A DNA stretch of 64,000 bases from NCBI GenBank assembly GCA_023489335.1, contig JAMDCP010000012.1, positions 24,724 through 88,723 on the forward strand, written 5' to 3'. The translations under genes and the position numbers were made by a program. This document shows, one piece after another, positions 26,018 to 35,877 of this stretch (positions are counted from its first letter, which is position 1; each line of letters starts with the position of its first letter). The stretch comes from Deltaproteobacteria bacterium. Lineage in GTDB: Bacteria; SZUA-79; Acidulodesulfobacterales; Acidulodesulfobacteraceae. Below the pieces are notes generated by a model. That model was not told where the DNA came from, did not search any database, and saw nothing but the letters and a program-made list of their open reading frames with translations.

Positions 26018-28294
26018 ATGAATTTTAAATATCTGGAAAACCTTACAAAGATTGTCGAAGAAGTACTTGCAAATTATAACATAGCCTACGCATGGATAGG
26101 TATAAAAAAAGATAATTTTCTAATCCAGCCGATTCTTTCCATGGGGTTTGAAAAATCTTTTCTCGACGAAATCGACATAAGATGGGACGACTCAAAATAT
26201 GGAAACGGCCCGACGGGAAGATCTGTTAAAACCGGAAAACCTGTTATATTAAACGACATAAATGACCCGTCCTATAAATCTTTTTTAGTTTATGCTAAAA
26301 AATATGACTATAAATCCTCAGCGGCAATTCCCCTTAAAATGGACGATACGATTTTAGGCTCGCTCAATGTCTATTCAAAAAGAACAAACTATTTCTCGGA
26401 TAAGTTGATAGGTAAAATCACAGCTTTTAGCGAAGCGTTATCCCCGATAATATATAATACGATAATAAAAGAACCGCATCTCGATGAAAAACTGACGGAA
26501 TACATGGAAGTGCTTTATGATATAACACTTAATATAAATAAGGGGGTAATGTCCGATTTAAATATAAATTACTTGATCTTAGATGCGTTATCCATTATTG
26601 AAAAACTGCTTATGGCCGACGGTTCCGAATTTATAATTTATAATAGAACAACGCATAAGCCGGAATTAAATGTCCCTTCGAAACTATGGATAAAGAATTT
26701 CAGGAAATCGTCTTCGGATGAAGTTTTTCACGGAATAACACCTGCGCTTGATTTTTTACTCAGCAGTTCAAAACCGTATACCTACGACTATACTAAATTT
26801 CCTCCAGCTATCCCGTTTTATTTAAATAAAGGGCTTAAAACCATAGGCGGCGCTTCTATGAAGGCATATGTGTATGATAGGCAGTATGAAGCCGTGCTCG
26901 TTCTTGCGAGAAAATATGACAAGTTATTCAAAGAAAACGAGCTTAGCCTGCTCCGGCTTTTATCCCAGCTTTTTTTCTCGAGTTATGCCGTAAACAAGTA
27001 TATGTCGAATATAACCGCGCTCAGTAAAGATCTCGATATTCTTTCCCACATCGATGTTTTAACGAATATATATAATAAAGAGTCCTTTATGATGCTTCTC
27101 AACGAGGAAATAAACCGTTATAAAATAACAAAAGAAAACTTTGTTATCGGAATAATCGACATCGATAATTTTAGCCATATTAACGACACTTACGGATACT
27201 CGATAGGCGATATTTTAATAAAAGAGGTTGCCGAATACTTAGAAGAAAACCTTTCAAAATTTGGAATAATAGCAAGGTTAAGCGGAGATGAATTTGGCGT
27301 GATTATGCAAAACACGACTAAAAAAATTGCAAATTCTATTTTAAACAAGCTGATTTCGGATTTATCCGATAAAAAGTTTAACTTGGACAATATCTCGTTA
27401 AATTTAGGCATCACGGCAGGCATTGCGGAATTTCCCTCCGACGCATCGCTCGTCGATGAACTTCTGTCTATTGCCGATAACGCCCTTCATTTTGCCAAAG
27501 AAGAAGGAAAAAGTATGGTGGGATATAAGGAGATTGCAAAAAATTATATAATTAAAAGCTCTAAAACCGATTTAATTTACAAAGCTATCGAACATGACCT
27601 CTTTTTACCCGCATTCCAACCGATAAGAAATATTGGCGATCTTGCAATTTACGGCTATGAATCCCTTGCAAGAATCAAAATGAACGGGGCGGTCTACTCA
27701 GCCTACGAATTCATCGACACAATAGAAAAGCTTAATCTTATTAATAAACTCGATTTTATTTTAATGGAAAAGTCTTTTGATATTTTTAACCGCTTTTCAA
27801 TAAATAACGCAATAGAAACAAAGCTTTTCTATAATATAAATCCCGGCATATTTAAAAACACAAAAAATATCGACGAATTAAAGAAAACAATTAGAAAACA
27901 TAATATGGAAGGAAAATTGTTCTTTGAAATTACGGAGAGGGAAACCCTCCCTAATTTAGAAGGATTTTCAAAATTTGCTAAGATTATGGACGAAGAAGGA
28001 ATATTTTTCGTGCTGGACGACTTTGGAAGCGGCTATTCCTCGCTCAATTACCTTAAATACCTTCCGTCAACCCCTATTATAAAAATCGACGGCTCTTTCA
28101 TTAAAAACTGCCATAAGAACAAAAGGGATGCCAGCCTTGTCGAGGGTATAGCAACATTGGCAAAAAGCATAGACATTATCCCGTTAGCCGAATTTGTCGA
28201 AAGCGAAGAAATATTGACCGAGCTAAAGCAGAGGGGCATAGAGCTTGTTCAGGGATATTACACCGGCGAACCTTCATTCGATATTAGCCTTTAA
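26018..28294 (+). CDS. GAF-GAF-GGDEF-EAL c-di-GMP turnover protein
   Basis: 758 residues, no membrane segment. Two GAF-type sensor domains (about 1-150 and 170-325), a GGDEF domain (about 345-505) with the active-site variant RLSGDEF, and an EAL domain (about 520-758) with ESLARI in place of EAL, FFEITERE and DDFGSGYSSL. The EAL metal and catalytic residues look present, so it may act as a phosphodiesterase; SGDEF leaves cyclase activity uncertain. It faces away from the outer-membrane protein gene and converges on the next GGDEF gene. Confidence 0.92.
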   Translation: MNFKYLENLTKIVEEVLANYNIAYAWIGIKKDNFLIQPILSMGFEKSFLDEIDIRWDDSKYGNGPTGRSVKTGKPVILNDINDPSYKSFLVYAKKYDYKSSAAIPLKMDDTILGSLNVYSKRTNYFSDKLIGKITAFSEALSPIIYNTIIKEPHLDEKLTEYMEVLYDITLNINKGVMSDLNINYLILDALSIIEKLLMADGSEFIIYNRTTHKPELNVPSKLWIKNFRKSSSDEVFHGITPALDFLLSSSKPYTYDYTKFPPAIPFYLNKGLKTIGGASMKAYVYDRQYEAVLVLARKYDKLFKENELSLLRLLSQLFFSSYAVNKYMSNITALSKDLDILSHIDVLTNIYNKESFMMLLNEEINRYKITKENFVIGIIDIDNFSHINDTYGYSIGDILIKEVAEYLEENLSKFGIIARLSGDEFGVIMQNTTKKIANSILNKLISDLSDKKFNLDNISLNLGITAGIAEFPSDASLVDELLSIADNALHFAKEEGKSMVGYKEIAKNYIIKSSKTDLIYKAIEHDLFLPAFQPIRNIGDLAIYGYESLARIKMNGAVYSAYEFIDTIEKLNLINKLDFILMEKSFDIFNRFSINNAIETKLFYNINPGIFKNTKNIDELKKTIRKHNMEGKLFFEITERETLPNLEGFSKFAKIMDEEGIFFVLDDFGSGYSSLNYLKYLPSTPIIKIDGSFIKNCHKNKRDASLVEGIATLAKSIDIIPLAEFVESEEILTELKQRGIELVQGYYTGEPSFDISL

Positions 28295-28305
28295 TTTAAC
28301 AGGGG

Positions 28306-29718
28306 CTAATGAGAGTGATTTAATTTCTTTATTTTATAAAGCCTTTTATCGCTTTTTAGATACAAATCGTCGATTGTTTTTCCATCTTCGGGGTATGCTG
28401 CAAAACCGATCGAAGCGCTAAGATTTATTATTGCGTCGTCTTCCAATATAAATTTCTTGTTTTTAAGTTCGTCTTTTATCTTTTTAATTATACTTTTAGC
28501 ACCGTTAGTATCGGTATCGGGAAGTATTGCCATAAATTCATCTCCCCCAAATCTCGATATAACATCGCAGCTTCTTAAAGATTCCTTTAAGAAATTAACA
28601 AACATCTTTAATGTTATATCTCCGATTTTATGTCCGTACTTATCGTTAACCTCTTTAAAATTGTCAAGGTCGAACATTAAAATAGAAAATATAGCTTTAT
28701 TCCTTTTAGCCCTTGCTATCTCTTTTTCTAAAAAACTTTCGGCAAATCTTCTATTGAAAGCCTCCGTCAAAGGGTCGACGGTTGCATAAAAATGGGCTTC
28801 TTTGTACACCTTAAGAGCCATTATATAAGATGATATCGTATTGGCAACATCGATTACAAAGTTTACCACTTCATCCGTAAAATAATTTTTTTTCAAATTA
28901 AAAATATGAATTAACCCCTGAACCCTTGAATTAAAAGATATGGGGACGCATACATAACCTCCGCTTTTTTGAGGATATATGTGGTAACGGCAGGTGTAGT
29001 CATCGTTTATATCTTTTACGACAAATGGCTTATTTTCCCTTATTATGCAACAAAGCGATGGATTATTTGTAACCTCTTTAGATTCGATAAAAACGCTGCC
29101 GACAGGCTTCAACGAGTTTACGATATTAACTCTTTGCGAGTCAAAATCGATATTTTTTATCAATATCTGATTGGCTTTTACATTTTGTTTTAAAAAGGTA
29201 AGCGTATCATGATAAATATCCTCTTCGTTGATTTCCCCTTGAATTTTTTTGATAAAATCATTAAATTTTCTAAGCCTTTCTTGCGTATTCAGTGATTCTC
29301 TTTTTTGTTTTTTAAGTTTATTTTCATTTTCTTTTACTTCGGTTATATCCGTTAATATACAAAATCTGCCTAAATACTTACCGTCATTATCGTAAACGGG
29401 GGTTGCAATCCTTCTTATATATTTAACTTTATGGTTTACCCTGCGGGATAGAACGGTTTTAAGCTGTTTCGGGGTATTTTCAACATCGCTATTAATCTTT
29501 TTGGGGAAAAGGGGTATTAAGGTTTTGACAGGCTTATCTACTTTTATTAATTTAAATAATTCCGAAGCTTCGGAACCCCTTAATTCAATTCCTTTTTCAA
29601 GTCCGCACATCATTAAAAAAGCTTCGTTGTAGTCGATTATTGTGTTATTTATATCATAAAATATAAAGCCGTCGGGAATATTTGAAAGTATATTTTTGCA
29701 AATATCTAACTTTTCCAT
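28306..29718 (-). CDS. PAS-GAF-GGDEF diguanylate cyclase
   Basis: 470 residues, soluble. A PAS domain (about 8-135, LSNIPDGFIFYDINNTIIDYN), a GAF domain (about 150-290) and a C-terminal GGDEF domain (about 300-470) with the consensus RFGGDEF and DLDNFKEVNDKYGHKIGD. It should make c-di-GMP. It converges with the GGDEF-EAL gene, with 11 bases between the stops. Confidence 0.92.
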   Translation of the reverse strand: MEKLDICKNILSNIPDGFIFYDINNTIIDYNEAFLMMCGLEKGIELRGSEASELFKLIKVDKPVKTLIPLFPKKINSDVENTPKQLKTVLSRRVNHKVKYIRRIATPVYDNDGKYLGRFCILTDITEVKENENKLKKQKRESLNTQERLRKFNDFIKKIQGEINEEDIYHDTLTFLKQNVKANQILIKNIDFDSQRVNIVNSLKPVGSVFIESKEVTNNPSLCCIIRENKPFVVKDINDDYTCRYHIYPQKSGGYVCVPISFNSRVQGLIHIFNLKKNYFTDEVVNFVIDVANTISSYIMALKVYKEAHFYATVDPLTEAFNRRFAESFLEKEIARAKRNKAIFSILMFDLDNFKEVNDKYGHKIGDITLKMFVNFLKESLRSCDVISRFGGDEFMAILPDTDTNGAKSIIKKIKDELKNKKFILEDDAIINLSASIGFAAYPEDGKTIDDLYLKSDKRLYKIKKLNHSH

Positions 29719-29772
29719 TTATAAACCCGTAAATTATAATTTACTGTCTGCCGGCTTAAAAAAGGTTTTAAC

Positions 29773-29849
29773 TGGTCGGGACGACTGGATTTGAACCAGC
29801 GACCCCTTGCTCCCGAAGCAAGTGCGCTACCGGACTGCGCTACGTCCCG
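29773..29849 (-). tRNA. tRNA-Pro (anticodon CGG)
   Basis: Minus-strand cloverleaf: acceptor CGGGACG/CGTCCCG, anticodon stem CTTGC/GCAAG with loop TTCGGGA (CGG), T-arm CTGGTTCAAATCCAG, discriminator A and encoded CCA. Its trailer does not match the repeat seen behind the other tRNAs. Confidence 0.96.
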
Positions 29850-29859
29850 AAAATAAAAA

Positions 29860-30510
29860 CTAAATTCTTTCTTTCATTTCCATAATTGTCTTTTTGTAAT
29901 CATCGGTTTTAAATATTCCTGAGCCGCTGACGATGATATTTGCTCCGGAATTAGCAACATCCGCGATATTTAGCACCTTTATGCCGCCGTCAACCTCTAT
30001 TAATGTTTCCAACTCACGCTTTGCTATGATTTTACGCATATTTTCTATTTTAAACAAAGAACCATATATAAATTCCTGTCCGCTAAAACCTGGATTTACG
30101 GACATAATTAAAACCAAATCTATATAATCCAGTATTTCATCCAGAGCCGATATAGGCGTGGAAGGATTTATTGCAACCCCGGGGCTTGCGCCCAATTCTC
30201 TTATTTTTTCGACAGCCCTGTGCAGGTGGATACATCCTTCTTGATGTATCGTCAAGATATCCGCACCGCTCTTAACGAACTCTTCGATATACCTTTCAGG
30301 TTTATCAATCATCAAATGGACATCGAGCGGAATATCCGTCCCCGATTTTATTGCGCTGACAATATCCCATCCGGCGGTTATATTTGGAACAAATATGCCG
30401 TCCATAATATCAATATGTATTAAATCGGCGCCCGCTTCTTTTATTAATTCAAGTTCGGCCGCCAAATTCAACAAATTACCGGAAAGAATAGATGGCGCTA
30501 TCTTTTTCAT
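29860..30510 (-). CDS. rpe: Ribulose-phosphate 3-epimerase
   Basis: 216 residues, a TIM-barrel enzyme interconverting ribulose 5-phosphate and xylulose 5-phosphate in the pentose phosphate pathway. Signatures are MKKIAPSILSGN, HIDIMDGIFVPNITAG (metal-binding His and Asp), DVHLMI, MSVNPGFSGQ and EVDGGI. It ends 10 bases before the tRNA-Pro gene on the same strand. Confidence 0.96.
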   Translation of the reverse strand: MKKIAPSILSGNLLNLAAELELIKEAGADLIHIDIMDGIFVPNITAGWDIVSAIKSGTDIPLDVHLMIDKPERYIEEFVKSGADILTIHQEGCIHLHRAVEKIRELGASPGVAINPSTPISALDEILDYIDLVLIMSVNPGFSGQEFIYGSLFKIENMRKIIAKRELETLIEVDGGIKVLNIADVANSGANIIVSGSGIFKTDDYKKTIMEMKERI

Positions 30511-30585
30511 TATTTTTATATTTTTATGTTTATATAAGATTTAATGGATTTAATGGCCTGGCCTGCTGTTATTCCGGTTCTTACC

Positions 30586-31449
30586 TTACGCAACCCCTCT
30601 TGCCATTTCCTTCAGCTTTTTAATCCTATCTTCCGTTGGGGGATGTGTGCTGAACAGGCTTTTAAAGGCGCCGCTCCTGAGCGGATTTACTATAAACATA
30701 TGTGCGGTAGCGTGGGTCACCTGATTTGCGGGCATCGGTTCTTCCTCGTTCCCTGCTTCTAATTTATTTAATGCGCTTGCCAAATAAAGCGGGTTGCCGC
30801 TTAGCCCCGCCCCGCCTTTATCTGCCGCATATTCCCTCTGTCTTGATATAGCAAGCTGAATTAATGTGGCAATTAAAGGGGCAAGTATTGCCATTACAAT
30901 TAAACCGACGATATTACCCTCCCTGTCGTTGCTCCTTCCTCCAAAACCGGTAAACATTGCCCCCCATTCAGCCATCCATGCAAGCATGCTAATCGCGCCT
31001 GCAACGGTAGCCGCAATGGAGCTTATCAGTATATCCCTGTTTTTTACATGGGTTAATTCGTGTCCTATAACGCCGGATAATTCGTTGTTGTTTAAAATTC
31101 TCATAATGCCCGTTGTAACGCAAACAGCGGCATGCTGCGGATTCCTGCCCGTGGCAAATGCGTTCGGGGTATCTTCATCGACTATATAAACCTTTGGCAT
31201 CGGGATATTTCCTCTTACCGCAAGATTCCTAACTATCGAATAAAGTTCCGGCTGTTCCGCCTCCGTCACGGGGGTAGCATGGTACATGGATAAAACCATT
31301 TTATCGCTGAACCAATATGTACCGATATTCATTATAGCCGCAAAAATCAGGGCTATTATCATACCCTGCGTTCCGCCCAGTACGCCGCCAGCAGCAATAA
31401 GAATAACCGTAAGCAGCATCATTAATATAAAAGTCTTAAAATAATTCAT
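30586..31449 (-). CDS. htpX: Zinc metalloprotease HtpX
   Basis: 287 residues. Two N-terminal membrane helices (about 5-35), the M48 zinc motif HELTH (about 130, GVIGHELTHVKNRDIL) with a downstream Glu in the REYAADKGG segment, and a further pair of membrane helices near 150-200. It degrades misfolded inner-membrane proteins. The region upstream holds two imperfect 21-22-base tandem repeats (31492-31534). Confidence 0.95.
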   Translation of the reverse strand: MNYFKTFILMMLLTVILIAAGGVLGGTQGMIIALIFAAIMNIGTYWFSDKMVLSMYHATPVTEAEQPELYSIVRNLAVRGNIPMPKVYIVDEDTPNAFATGRNPQHAAVCVTTGIMRILNNNELSGVIGHELTHVKNRDILISSIAATVAGAISMLAWMAEWGAMFTGFGGRSNDREGNIVGLIVMAILAPLIATLIQLAISRQREYAADKGGAGLSGNPLYLASALNKLEAGNEEEPMPANQVTHATAHMFIVNPLRSGAFKSLFSTHPPTEDRIKKLKEMARGVA

Positions 31450-31491
31450 GTAACTAAATCCTCATCTTTCATCTATAGATTGGCAGATTAC

Positions 31492-31534
31492 GAATCAAAA
31501 ATCAGTGGAACTCGATTAAAAATCAACGAAACTC
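31492..31534. repeat. Two imperfect tandem repeats upstream of htpX
   Basis: GAATCAAAAATCAGTGGAAC TC and GATTAAAAATCAACGAAACT C are adjacent 22- and 21-base units. They lie within the 174-base gap between scpB and the htpX start, where a regulator could bind. Confidence 0.35.
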
Positions 31535-31623
31535 ATCTCTTTTTTTCGTATTTATCGTTTGTATTTGCCTTATAAATCATTATACCTCAAAATTTTACGA
31601 ATTTGTTAAAAAAATAATTATCT

Positions 31624-32304
31624 TTAATCTTTAAACAAAAGTCCCCCTTTTTCTCCTCCTTCCGTATCTTCTTCTACCCTTTTATCCATGCTTGCTCTTT
31701 TTTCGACAACATCTTCAATCTCGTTAACAGACGGCAAATCATCCAAATCCTTAAGATTAAAAACCTCTAAAAAATGGTCCGTTGTTTTATAAATTAAAGG
31801 CTTCCCGATAATCTCTTTCCTGCCGGCAACTTTAATAAGATTTTTTTCCAATAAGAACTTTATTATGCCTCCCGAATCAACCCCTCTTACCGTATCCACT
31901 TCGCTCTTAATAATCGGCTGTTTATATGCTATAATCGATAATGTTTCTAATTGCGGCTTTGTAAACCTTTGCGGCTTTACCTTTAAAAATTCGGAAATTA
32001 TTCCGTAATATTCGGGCTTTGTCTTAAAGCTATAGTTATCGTTATTGACGGATAAATATATCCCGTGCCTGCCGTTTTCGTTAAATTCATCTTTTATAAA
32101 TTCTATTGCCTTTAAAATCATTTCCTTCTTTTTTTTATCTATTTTCCCTTTTTCTTTATTTTTATTTTTAGAACTTATATTAAAAATTTCGTAAAGCCTT
32201 TCTAAAGAAATTGGTTCGCCGGATGTAAATATTATAGCTTCCATTGCAGATTTAAGGATATTTATATCCTCGAAATAATCGTTTAATGGGTTTAATAAAA
32301 TCAT
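31624..32304 (-). CDS. scpB: Segregation and condensation protein B
   Basis: 226 residues, winged-helix ScpB of the SMC-kleisin condensin. Typical features are LKSAMEAIIFTSGEPI (about 20), KPQRFTKPQLETLSIIAYKQPI (about 115) and RGVDSGGIIKFLLEKNLIKVAGRKE (about 145). A Lys-rich insert (about 48-65) and a short acidic tail are local additions. scpA is not adjacent, although the two are often neighbours. Confidence 0.95.
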   Translation of the reverse strand: MILLNPLNDYFEDINILKSAMEAIIFTSGEPISLERLYEIFNISSKNKNKEKGKIDKKKKEMILKAIEFIKDEFNENGRHGIYLSVNNDNYSFKTKPEYYGIISEFLKVKPQRFTKPQLETLSIIAYKQPIIKSEVDTVRGVDSGGIIKFLLEKNLIKVAGRKEIIGKPLIYKTTDHFLEVFNLKDLDDLPSVNEIEDVVEKRASMDKRVEEDTEGGEKGGLLFKD

Positions 32305-32348
32305 ATATTTACTTTGTTTAAATGCGGCGTGAATAAAACAGGTCTGCC

Positions 32349-33119
32349 CTATTTAGAATAAAGCCCGACTTTCAGGGAATCGAACCATGTCAAAAACCTG
32401 CCGACCATCTCCTTTCCCTTAAAAATGAGGCCATGCTGCGGCGCTATCATTTCGACATCGAGCTTCGAAACCCTGTCGATCCAGACCTTTTTCGGCTCAT
32501 TCGAGGGCATCCATCTCTTATGAAAATATTCCATATATTTAATATGGCTATCGAAGTCTTGAACAAATATATTTGGTTTTCTTTTTCCTTTTAAATCTTC
32601 TTTAGGAACAAGCGCCGCCCCGATATCGCCCGTAAAAAGTATTTTTGAAACAGGGTCGTAGAGGTTTAAGTGCCCGGGCGAATGTAAGTAATGCGCGGGG
32701 ATTATCTCAAAGGCGTAATCCTTTGTCATATTTAGCTTCATGCCTGTATCTTCAACCATTATCATATTTTCCGGTCTTGCTCCATAATGGGATATAAATG
32801 TGGACCAAATTCTGTCTATTATAACCTTCGAGTCGGTGATGGAAAGCCATAAAGCCAGTGCCGAGATTACATCCGGGTCCTGATGGGAAGAAAAGATGTA
32901 TTTAACTTCGGACATTCTTACTTCGCCGGCAAAGGCGGATGAAACGGACGAAAACATTTCTATGCCGCCGGGATCCATTATTGTCGCCACTTTATCGTGT
33001 ATGAGCAAATATTGGTTGGTATCTATTATGTAATCGGGCCTTTCGCTGTCCTTGCCAAAATAAATAAACTTATGATTGGGCGATTCAAACAGGATTTCGG
33101 AAATCATATATATGTTCAC
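32349..33119 (-). CDS. Diiron metallo-beta-lactamase-fold protein (ODP-like O2/redox sensor)
   Basis: 256 residues, MBL fold without the flavodoxin domain of flavodiiron proteins. Metal-ligand motifs are SSHQDPDV (about 80), HSPGH (about 145), TGDIG (about 163) and PQHG (about 227). The HQDPD form is typical of the oxygen-binding diiron proteins (ODP) that partner with chemoreceptors. The neighbouring upstream gene, 26 bases away on the same strand, encodes a soluble chemoreceptor signalling domain, which fits that role. The ligand bound and the response are inferred. Confidence 0.75.
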   Translation of the reverse strand: MNIYMISEILFESPNHKFIYFGKDSERPDYIIDTNQYLLIHDKVATIMDPGGIEMFSSVSSAFAGEVRMSEVKYIFSSHQDPDVISALALWLSITDSKVIIDRIWSTFISHYGARPENMIMVEDTGMKLNMTKDYAFEIIPAHYLHSPGHLNLYDPVSKILFTGDIGAALVPKEDLKGKRKPNIFVQDFDSHIKYMEYFHKRWMPSNEPKKVWIDRVSKLDVEMIAPQHGLIFKGKEMVGRFLTWFDSLKVGLYSK

Positions 33120-33145
33120 CTATTTCAAGTTAAATTAATACAAAA

Positions 33146-33853
33146 TCACACGCAAATCTCTGAAACTTTGCTGCCTAAATTTTTAATCGTTTTCGTAAGC
33201 CCTTCATTTAATTTACTGTCTATTCTAAGGGTATCGTTAAGTTTCGCACTGACCTTTCTAATGCCGAAAAGGACATTGGATATTTCCTTTGTCGAACTTG
33301 AGGACTTTTCTGAAAGTTTTCTCACCTCATCCGCAACAACCGCAAACCCTCTGCCTGCTTCCCCAGCCCTCGCCGCCTCTATTGCGGCGTTCAAGGCCAA
33401 TAAATTGATCTGGTCGGTTATCGAAACAATGGTGCTCAGTATTTCATCCGTAAAAAGCGTCAGTTTATAAAGTTCGATTGAGTCGTCGTATGTCTTTTCA
33501 AGCGTTGAAAACGAGCTCGAATACATATGGTCTAACGAATCGATAAAGTTTTTCATATTATTTTTAGACTCTGTGCAATTTTTAACGAATTGGTTAAATT
33601 TTTCGTTAAGCCTGGGGAGTTCTTCGGAATCCTTTGCGCATGAACTAATAAGGTTATCTTTGCTTTCTATAGCCTCTTCCTGCCTTGATACTTTTAACTT
33701 TAACGCCTCTATTTCTTTTTTATAACCATCTATAACCCTGGCAATTTCGCTGTCTTTTTTGCTCAAAGAGAGGTTAAGTTCGTTATTCTTTTTTTTAAGT
33801 TCGGCAATTTCGCCAAGTAATTTTTGGTATTCATTGCTCGATATAAGTTTCAT
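33146..33853 (-). CDS. Soluble methyl-accepting chemotaxis-type signalling protein
   Basis: 235 residues with no membrane segment or periplasmic domain. An N-terminal coiled coil (about 8-70) leads into a short MCP signalling domain; the hairpin tip [20 protein letters not shown], then [16 protein letters not shown], is the CheA/CheW contact region. The C-terminal coil is short. It is the first gene of a pair with the ODP-like protein and probably reports that sensor's state to a chemotaxis kinase encoded elsewhere. Confidence 0.88.
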   Translation of the reverse strand: MKLISSNEYQKLLGEIAELKKKNNELNLSLSKKDSEIARVIDGYKKEIEALKLKVSRQEEAIESKDNLISSCAKDSEELPRLNEKFNQFVKNCTESKNNMKNFIDSLDHMYSSSFSTLEKTYDDSIELYKLTLFTDEILSTIVSITDQINLLALNAAIEAARAGEAGRGFAVVADEVRKLSEKSSSSTKEISNVLFGIRKVSAKLNDTLRIDSKLNEGLTKTIKNLGSKVSEICV

Positions 33854-33952
33854 AACGCTTCCTTGTTTTAAATAATTTAATAGCTATTTATATGCCTAAA
33901 ATTTAATACATATCTATTATATTTATATTTATTTTTAATTCAATATATATTT

Positions 33953-35839
33953 TTATAGATTTTTATATTTTTCGATTAAGCTCACGGAGCATTTTATTCC
34001 GTCCATTGCGCTTGTTATAATCCCCCCCGAATAACCCGAACCTTCGCCGCACGGATATAAACCCTTTACGGAGACCGATTCGAAATCATCCCCCCTTTTT
34101 ATACGGACGGCAGATGATGTTCCCGCTTCGACGGCCGTTAAAACAGAGTTTGAAACAAACCCCCTGAACTTCGTCTCGAATTCGATTAAAGAACCGGCTA
34201 TAGGTATATTTAAAAAATCCGGAATTATATTGGAAAGATTATAATATCTAACAGAGGGCTTATAAGAAGGTTTTGGCAAATCGGCAGATTTATTTAACGG
34301 CAAGGTTAATGATAAAGTATTTTTTGGTAAATTTTTAATAGCCGCAACCCTGTCGATAATGCCCTCTACATAATCCGCCGCCGGTTGAAACGGCGCGGTA
34401 AAATTACCGCCGCCGGCCTTAAAAGCCTTGCTTTCCACGCCTTGCCTGAATATCAGCCCGCCCATGTCTTCGGAAAGAAGGCTGTTATTCATAGAATTAC
34501 CCATATAGTCTAACATCTCTGGCCTAACCGTTGCTACAATAGCGCTGTTGGAATTTTCAAGGTCTCTTCCCGAATAACTCATCCCGTTAACGCAAAGATG
34601 GTTTTCCTTAGAACTTGAGTTTATAACGAGTCCTCCCGGGCACATACAAAACGAGTATCCGCCAAAACCTTTTGAACTTATATTATAATACACGCTCTCA
34701 AGCTCTTTGCCTGCACCTTCCTTTTTGCCGCCTTTGTAAACTTTACCCCCTTTAAAAAATAAATGATTAATAAAATCCCTTTTATGTTCTATTCTGAACC
34801 CGATAGCGAAAGGTTTCTTTTCCATATAGACCCCGCTTTTTTTTAACGACTCATAGGTGTCATAACTGTTGGAACCTGCGGCGATAATTAAGAAATCCGC
34901 TTTTAAAACCCTTTTATTAGTTATAATCGAATGCAGCATGAACGGTTTTGCATCCCCCTTTGGCGCATCCGTGATTATATCCGTCAATTCCTCTTCATAA
35001 AAGATTTCGACCCCGTTTTTTATAAGGTAGGTTCTGATGTTTTTAAGGATATGTATTAATTCGTCGCTTCCGAGATGCGGCTTATGCTCGGTCAAAATAT
35101 CGCTTTTTGCACCCATTTTTACCAAAAAATCTAAAACATATGATACTAACGGGTCATTTTTCCTAGTCGTAAGCTTGCCGTCGGAAAATGTCCCCGCCCC
35201 TCCTTCGCCAAACACGACATTGCTCTTTTCGTTAAATTTTGCGTTGTCGAATAAATCGTTTACATCCCTTATTCTATCTTCTACTCTTTTCCCTTTTTCG
35301 ATAATAATCGGCTTGAACCCGTTGTTTACTAACGAAACGGCTGCAAAAATCCCGGCAGGACCCATCCCTACAATTAAAACATTAGGCTTATTTTTTTTTG
35401 TTGCGCTATCCGCGTATTTTGTATTTTCAAAAATATTATTCTTTTTACCGTAAAAAAAGCCTTCTTCCTCTTTATCAGCCTTCCTTGCTTTTATTTTATT
35501 TTCAAGTAAATAATTTAGAATGAAATCTTCAACTTCAATATTATTTATGTTAAGCGCCTCCGTACCGACGCTTGCGCCCGTTTCAAATCTTTTAACTTTT
35601 ATATTTATAATAGCTTTAAAGACGGCTTTAGGCTCTTTTTGTCTTAAATCTAAAGATTTCTTAATAATCTTAGGATAAATTAACAAATCTTTTTTATCTA
35701 AATCCAGATTATTTTTTTCCGAACGGAATTTAAAATTTTCAAATATTTTATCCAAGCGCTTAGATAAAAAGTCCTCGTATGCCTTTTCGGAATGGTCGCC
35801 GCCGATTACTCCGGTTTTAAAATCGTATATAACTAACAT
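33953..35839 (-). CDS. FAD-dependent oxidoreductase of the COG2509 type
   Basis: 628 residues. An N-terminal alpha/beta domain (about 1-130) precedes the FAD-binding Rossmann motif IVGMGPAGIFAAVSL (about 152), FGEGGAGTFSDGKLTTR (about 205), the RIEHKRDFI segment and a C-terminal GEGSGYSGGIITSAMDGIK that contacts FAD. This group is widespread in anaerobes and of unknown substrate. It is transcribed alone, between the chemoreceptor and Usp genes. Confidence 0.85.
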   Translation of the reverse strand: MLVIYDFKTGVIGGDHSEKAYEDFLSKRLDKIFENFKFRSEKNNLDLDKKDLLIYPKIIKKSLDLRQKEPKAVFKAIINIKVKRFETGASVGTEALNINNIEVEDFILNYLLENKIKARKADKEEEGFFYGKKNNIFENTKYADSATKKNKPNVLIVGMGPAGIFAAVSLVNNGFKPIIIEKGKRVEDRIRDVNDLFDNAKFNEKSNVVFGEGGAGTFSDGKLTTRKNDPLVSYVLDFLVKMGAKSDILTEHKPHLGSDELIHILKNIRTYLIKNGVEIFYEEELTDIITDAPKGDAKPFMLHSIITNKRVLKADFLIIAAGSNSYDTYESLKKSGVYMEKKPFAIGFRIEHKRDFINHLFFKGGKVYKGGKKEGAGKELESVYYNISSKGFGGYSFCMCPGGLVINSSSKENHLCVNGMSYSGRDLENSNSAIVATVRPEMLDYMGNSMNNSLLSEDMGGLIFRQGVESKAFKAGGGNFTAPFQPAADYVEGIIDRVAAIKNLPKNTLSLTLPLNKSADLPKPSYKPSVRYYNLSNIIPDFLNIPIAGSLIEFETKFRGFVSNSVLTAVEAGTSSAVRIKRGDDFESVSVKGLYPCGEGSGYSGGIITSAMDGIKCSVSLIEKYKNL

Positions 35840-35877
35840 AAAATACCAAATTACCGTGATTTTATTCGTGCTAAAGT

